From Candidatus Saccharimonadota bacterium (lineage in GTDB: Bacteria; Patescibacteriota; Saccharimonadia; Saccharimonadales; Saccharimonadaceae): 64,000 nucleotides of DNA. Where the stretch lies: assembly GCA_017464135.1 (NCBI GenBank), contig JAFUEB010000004.1, positions 271,049-335,048 of the forward strand, read 5' to 3'. Shown in pieces: positions 61,525-64,000 of the stretch. The position numbers were made by a program, and so were the translations under genes. Positions within the stretch are counted from its first letter, which is position 1; each line of letters starts with the position of its first letter. Below the pieces are notes generated by a model. It did no database searches, was not told where the DNA came from, and saw only the letters and a program-made list of their open reading frames with translations.

Positions 61525-62727
61525 ATGGCTAAGGATAAGTCTGATATTGTTCTTGATACCGACAAACCATCGAAGACCTGGGTGGTCCTTTTGGTTTGCG
61601 GAATCTTTGGCATCTTAGGTGGCATCGCCTGTGCCGTCGTGTCATTTTTACTTCCGTCCGAGACTTTAGCCGAAATTGAATTTCCGACTATCCCTTCATC
61701 ATCAACGAGCGAAAAGATTTATAGCGATTTGACTGGGTTAGAATTAGCAAGTAAAGCCGAGAAAAATACCCCGACTTTTTGTATTCAGACACCAAATGGC
61801 ACTGATGGTGCACGTCCACAGGCGTCACTCGATAAAGCTGGTGTGATTTTTGAAGCGATTGCCGAAGCCGGCATTACAAGGTTTGCCGCGATTTACCAGA
61901 ATCCAGGCGCCAGCGTGATTGGGCCGATTCGTTCGCTCCGTCTTTACTATTTGCAATGGGATACACCGTTTGATTGTACGATTGTGCACGCCGGTGGTGC
62001 GGATGATGCGCTCGCTGCGGTTCGTAATGGTGGCTACAAGGATTTGACCGAAAGTAATACCTATATGTATCGTGGACAGTCTGGCACTAGGCGTTGGAAC
62101 AATCTCTTTACGAGCGGTACATTACTCACGCAGTTTGCGAGCGATTATGGCTATACGACGTCGTCCGTGAATGGTTTCGCCAGAATGACCCCAGAAGAGT
62201 CCGATAAGGCCCGTGTGGACGAAACCGTGGCCGAAAAACTCGTGATCTATAAGCCAGCCGTTGCGAATACTTCTGAAGTAAAACCAAAGGCGGCTAATAT
62301 CGTGATTCGCTTCGGCGCACTCCCAACCTACAACGTGGTCTACGCTTACAACAAAGAGACGAATAAATATGCCCGTACTTATGAAAATAATAATATCAAC
62401 GAGATATTGACCTGCCCAGAAGGTGATAATGGCAAGGTGGATCCGGAGAAAATCTGCCAAAAAACCGCCGGCCTCACCCCATCCGTGGTGGTAGCGATGG
62501 TTGTGGAAGAGCATAAGGCGGCTGATAATTATCACGAAGATATCACGGCGATTGGTTCTGGCGAGGCTTACATCTTCCAGAATGGTACTGTGATTAAAGG
62601 TGGTTGGAGCAAGCCAACGGTGACCGACCAAATCAAATTCAACGATGCAAATGGTAGAGAAGTAAAACTCGCCCCTGGGCAAACGATTATTGAAGCTGTC
62701 CCAACCTACGGTGCTATTGAATATTAG
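61525..62727 (+). CDS. yerB-like: DUF3048 (YerB-like) membrane-anchored protein
   Basis: 400 residues from ATG 61525. Earlier in-frame starts at 61501 and 61516 overlap the -10 TAAAAT (61512-61517); 7 nt separate that box from ATG 61525. Cytosolic acidic tail, one transmembrane helix (about 19-42), then DUF3048: RPQASLDKAGVIFEAIAEAGITRFAAIYQ, VIGPIRSLRLYYLQWDTPFDCTIVHAGG, and a second domain with RFGALPTYNVVYAYNKETNKYAR. No lipobox as in YerB. Extracellular; function unknown. Confidence 0.88.
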   Translation: MAKDKSDIVLDTDKPSKTWVVLLVCGIFGILGGIACAVVSFLLPSETLAEIEFPTIPSSSTSEKIYSDLTGLELASKAEKNTPTFCIQTPNGTDGARPQASLDKAGVIFEAIAEAGITRFAAIYQNPGASVIGPIRSLRLYYLQWDTPFDCTIVHAGGADDALAAVRNGGYKDLTESNTYMYRGQSGTRRWNNLFTSGTLLTQFASDYGYTTSSVNGFARMTPEESDKARVDETVAEKLVIYKPAVANTSEVKPKAANIVIRFGALPTYNVVYAYNKETNKYARTYENNNINEILTCPEGDNGKVDPEKICQKTAGLTPSVVVAMVVEEHKAADNYHEDITAIGSGEAYIFQNGTVIKGGWSKPTVTDQIKFNDANGREVKLAPGQTIIEAVPTYGAIEY

Positions 62728-62753
62728 AGAAAAATGTGCTATGATAATGACAC

Positions 62754-62816
62754 GGTTCCGTAGGCCTTCGGCCTTCGAAACCATAATGGTTCCGTAGGCC
62801 TTCGGCCTTCGAAACC
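62754..62816 (+). repeat. Two direct copies of a 29-bp hairpin repeat
   Basis: 62754-62782 and 62788-62816 are identical 29-mers separated by ATAAT. Each begins with GGTTCCG, the exact 5' heptamer of the tRNA downstream, and each can fold on itself (GGTT-CG-AGGCC against GGCCT-CG-AACC, two mismatches). Transcription should start just before copy 1, so both would be in the tRNA precursor. Confidence 0.85.
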
Positions 62817-62825
62817 TCGTCGCTT

Positions 62826-62855
62826 ACTAAAAGAAAAATAAATTTTTCTTTTAGT
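62826..62855 (+). repeat. Perfect 30-bp palindrome before tRNA-Glu
   Basis: ACTAAAAGAAAAAT pairs exactly with ATTTTTCTTTTAGT around a 2-nt centre. AT-only stem; it may be a terminator-like or processing hairpin 10 nt before the tRNA. Confidence 0.8.
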
Positions 62856-62864
62856 TCGCTCCTC

Positions 62865-62941
62865 GGTTCCGTCGTCTAGTGGTCTAGGACGTCTGGTTCT
62901 CATCCAGAAAATCGCGGGTTCGACTCCCGCCGGAATCACCA
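62865..62941 (+). tRNA. tRNA-Glu (anticodon CUC)
   Basis: 77 nt with encoded CCA (62939-62941). Acceptor GGTTCCG/CGGAATC, D-arm GTCTAGTGGTCTAGGAC, anticodon stem UCUGG/CCAGA with loop UUCUCAU (anticodon CUC, reads GAG), T-arm GCGGGTTCGACTCCCGC. Followed by a terminator at 62954-62980. Confidence 0.97.
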
Positions 62942-62953
62942 AGATTTCGAATT

Positions 62954-62980
62954 AAAAAGACAACGAAAGTTGTCTTTTTT
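62954..62980 (+). terminator. tRNA-Glu terminator
   Basis: AAAAAGACAAC-GAAA-GTTGTCTTTTTT. Confidence 0.93.
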
Positions 62981-63073
62981 GAGAAATCGCAGGTGATTCC
63001 TAGCGTGCGAAGCACGCGTCTATCACCAAGTTCGCTCGCCGAAGGCGAATAGCTCACCCGAATGGGTGAGCTA

Positions 63074-63090
63074 ACTCCCCGCCGGAATCA
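63074..63090 (+). repeat. Partial copy of the tRNA-Glu 3' end
   Basis: ACTCCCCGCCGGAATCA repeats tRNA bases 62923-62938 with one extra C, 151 nt downstream in the same orientation. This is the arrangement of an attachment-site duplication after tRNA-targeted integration, or a tRNA decay remnant. Confidence 0.6.
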
Positions 63091-63224
63091 ACATTAAACG
63101 TGGATTTATTGAGGAGGTCGAAAACAGCGACAAAAATAGGAAGTGCATAAAATCGTATCGCGTGTTAGAATCGGCAAATATGTGGCTGAGTAGTCTTCCG
63201 AAAAAGACTGATTGAAAATGAGAC

Positions 63225-64000
63225 TTAATTTATTCTACGAAGCTCTTTAATGGTATCGTGATTGGCTTTCAAAACAATTACCAGCGTTGCGCAAATAGTT
63301 GAAACAAGAATAATGCCAGCTATTACAATTGGGACAAAGATAGTCGGCGAGCCAATATCCATGGAATATGTTGAAGGAGTATGGAATAACCCGTTCATAA
63401 CGCTAGATATTTTATCACCAGCTATTAGCTGGGCTAAAAACGGAATAGCGATGCCGATTATGCCAGTTAATACCCCAACACTAAAAGAATATATTAGCGT
63501 ATATACAAGGTAAATCTGCAGGATATTTCCTTTAGTGTAACCAATAGCTGTAAATATAGCATTTTCAGTTCGAGAGTCGGAGAGTATTCTGCCGATTGTC
63601 GTCATCAGAATAATAGCGCAAAGAAAAGTCACAACAATAAGGACAAAGCTGATGATCATTTTTGTCTTATCAAATATATCTGATACCAGAATTGCACTAT
63701 TGCTTGATTCTGTTAGGACGAATGGTTTATCGATTTGGCAAATAACACTATCACAATTATAATTATCCAGAAATTCTTTAGCTTGGTTTGCCGTGTTGAA
63801 TTCAAAAATAAATGTGTCTTTGTTATACATATAACTATTTAAATCTTTTTCAGCGGTAAAAAATTCTTTCACTAATTCTTTTTGTTTGTCCGTTATTCTT
63901 TCATATGGAATAATTACACCTTCTGGGAGTCCACTGCTCGCTATGCTTCGTATGAGATCAGAAATGTTACTGTGGGTATCCGAGAATACTCTGTTGGGGA
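63225..64000 (-). CDS. FtsX-like ABC transporter permease, C-terminal part (runs off right edge)
   Basis: Open on the minus strand from the right edge to the stop at 63225, at least 258 residues; the GTG at 63872 is internal. An extracytoplasmic segment (DKPFVLTESSNSAILVSDIFDKT) is followed by four-helix FtsX topology: one helix (MIISFVLIVVTFLCAIILMTT), the cytosolic GRILSDSRTENAIFTAIGYTKGNILQIYLVYTL coupling loop, a helix, and a last helix before KANHDTIKELRRIN. Such permeases belong to MacB or LolE-type exporters; the ATPase is probably outside the window. It lies beyond the tRNA-Glu repeat and is more AT-rich than the core genes, so it may be in an accessory block. Confidence 0.85.
   Translation of the reverse strand, partial: PNRVFSDTHSNISDLIRSIASSGLPEGVIIPYERITDKQKELVKEFFTAEKDLNSYMYNKDTFIFEFNTANQAKEFLDNYNCDSVICQIDKPFVLTESSNSAILVSDIFDKTKMIISFVLIVVTFLCAIILMTTIGRILSDSRTENAIFTAIGYTKGNILQIYLVYTLIYSFSVGVLTGIIGIAIPFLAQLIAGDKISSVMNGLFHTPSTYSMDIGSPTIFVPIVIAGIILVSTICATLVIVLKANHDTIKELRRIN

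Larger units (their letters stand above)
62728..63224. other. Intergenic tRNA-Glu locus packed with hairpins
   Basis: Holds the tRNA-Glu promoter (TGCTATGAT, -10 at 62740-62745), two hairpin repeats, a 30-nt palindrome, the tRNA, its terminator, three further stem-loops (GCGTGC/GCACGC at 63004, a TTCGC/GCGAA near 63031, AGCTCACCC/GGGTGAGCT at 63051-63072) and a copy of the tRNA 3' end. From about 63095 to 63224 I see nothing recognisable. Confidence 0.7.

Noticed and set aside
62739-62942. 67-codon minus-strand ORF across tRNA-Glu
   Set aside because: It is the antisense shadow of the tRNA and its hairpins.
1-64000. Alternative genetic code (UGA = Gly)
   Set aside because: UGA closes many full-length genes at the expected place, for example gatB, the phosphoketolase N-half and rseP, with no in-frame UGA inside conserved genes.
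1-64000. CRISPR arrays, insertion sequences, toxin-antitoxin pairs
   Set aside because: No regularly spaced repeats and no transposase or recombinase motifs were seen; the only short repeats are those at the tRNA-Glu locus.

Overview
The window looks like a chromosomal segment of a Candidatus Saccharibacteria (TM7, Patescibacteria/CPR) bacterium. The protein-level evidence is a reduced, Gram-positive-like gene set: short EF-Ts, ProRS without the editing insert, LysRS with a divergent motif 3, class A PBP, sortase, FemX-like ligases, DUF3048/YerB and PIN-TRAM proteins. TGA acts as a stop throughout, so the UGA=Gly code of Absconditabacteria/Gracilibacteria does not apply. The taxonomic call is inference from gene content; no 16S rRNA lies in the window.

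Layout: (1) 0-6 kb is an accessory stretch on mostly the minus strand. It holds a HELGH metallo-protein cut by the left edge, a protein made of two tandem copies of one domain, a membrane-anchored protein, a promoter-to-terminator structured RNA of about 440 nt, and three orphan small proteins. (2) 6-8 kb carries a pair of secreted surface proteins, one with a VPDTG sorting-like motif. (3) 8-19.3 kb is translation and envelope housekeeping: rpmE2, a ClpP-like protease, rpsB-tsf, frr-uppS, rseP-CPBP, proS, greA, lysS, uvrB. (4) 19.3-26.8 kb has a phosphoketolase split into two overlapping genes, PIN-TRAM, and a divergent PBP/murJ pair. (5) 26.8-30.8 kb is gatCAB with a membrane HEPN-like gene placed between gatA and gatB. 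(6) 30.8-39.3 kb holds fusA, tuf and rpsJ as separate units, interleaved with structured leader RNA and lineage-specific proteins. (7) 39.3-47.3 kb is envelope and sugar metabolism: manC, a five-gene overlapping operon (MurF-like without N-domain, alpha/beta hydrolase, PLP aminotransferase, two FemX), DUF308, galU. (8) 47.3-53.6 kb has dnaE, smpB, xthA and neighbours. (9) 53.6-64 kb has lipid/glycolipid genes, ydcF, tRNA-Leu, sortase, PEGA protein, a Gln/Met-rich membrane protein, gltX, a YerB protein, a hairpin-rich tRNA-Glu locus and an FtsX-like permease cut by the right edge.

Two global signals stand out. Almost every promoter is an extended -10 (TGnTATAAT), and in about fifteen genes it sits only 6-9 nt before the start codon, so the mRNAs should be leaderless or nearly so. 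Genes with longer leaders (ribosomal proteins, tuf, fusA, surface proteins) carry AGGAGG-type sites instead. The second signal is dense structured RNA in the few real intergenic gaps (3.6-4.0, 10.7, 30.8-31.6 and 62.7-63.1 kb).

The best candidate for an undescribed system is the 40.6-45.6 kb envelope operon. The split phosphoketolase, the HEPN insertion in gatCAB and the 440-nt RNA follow.
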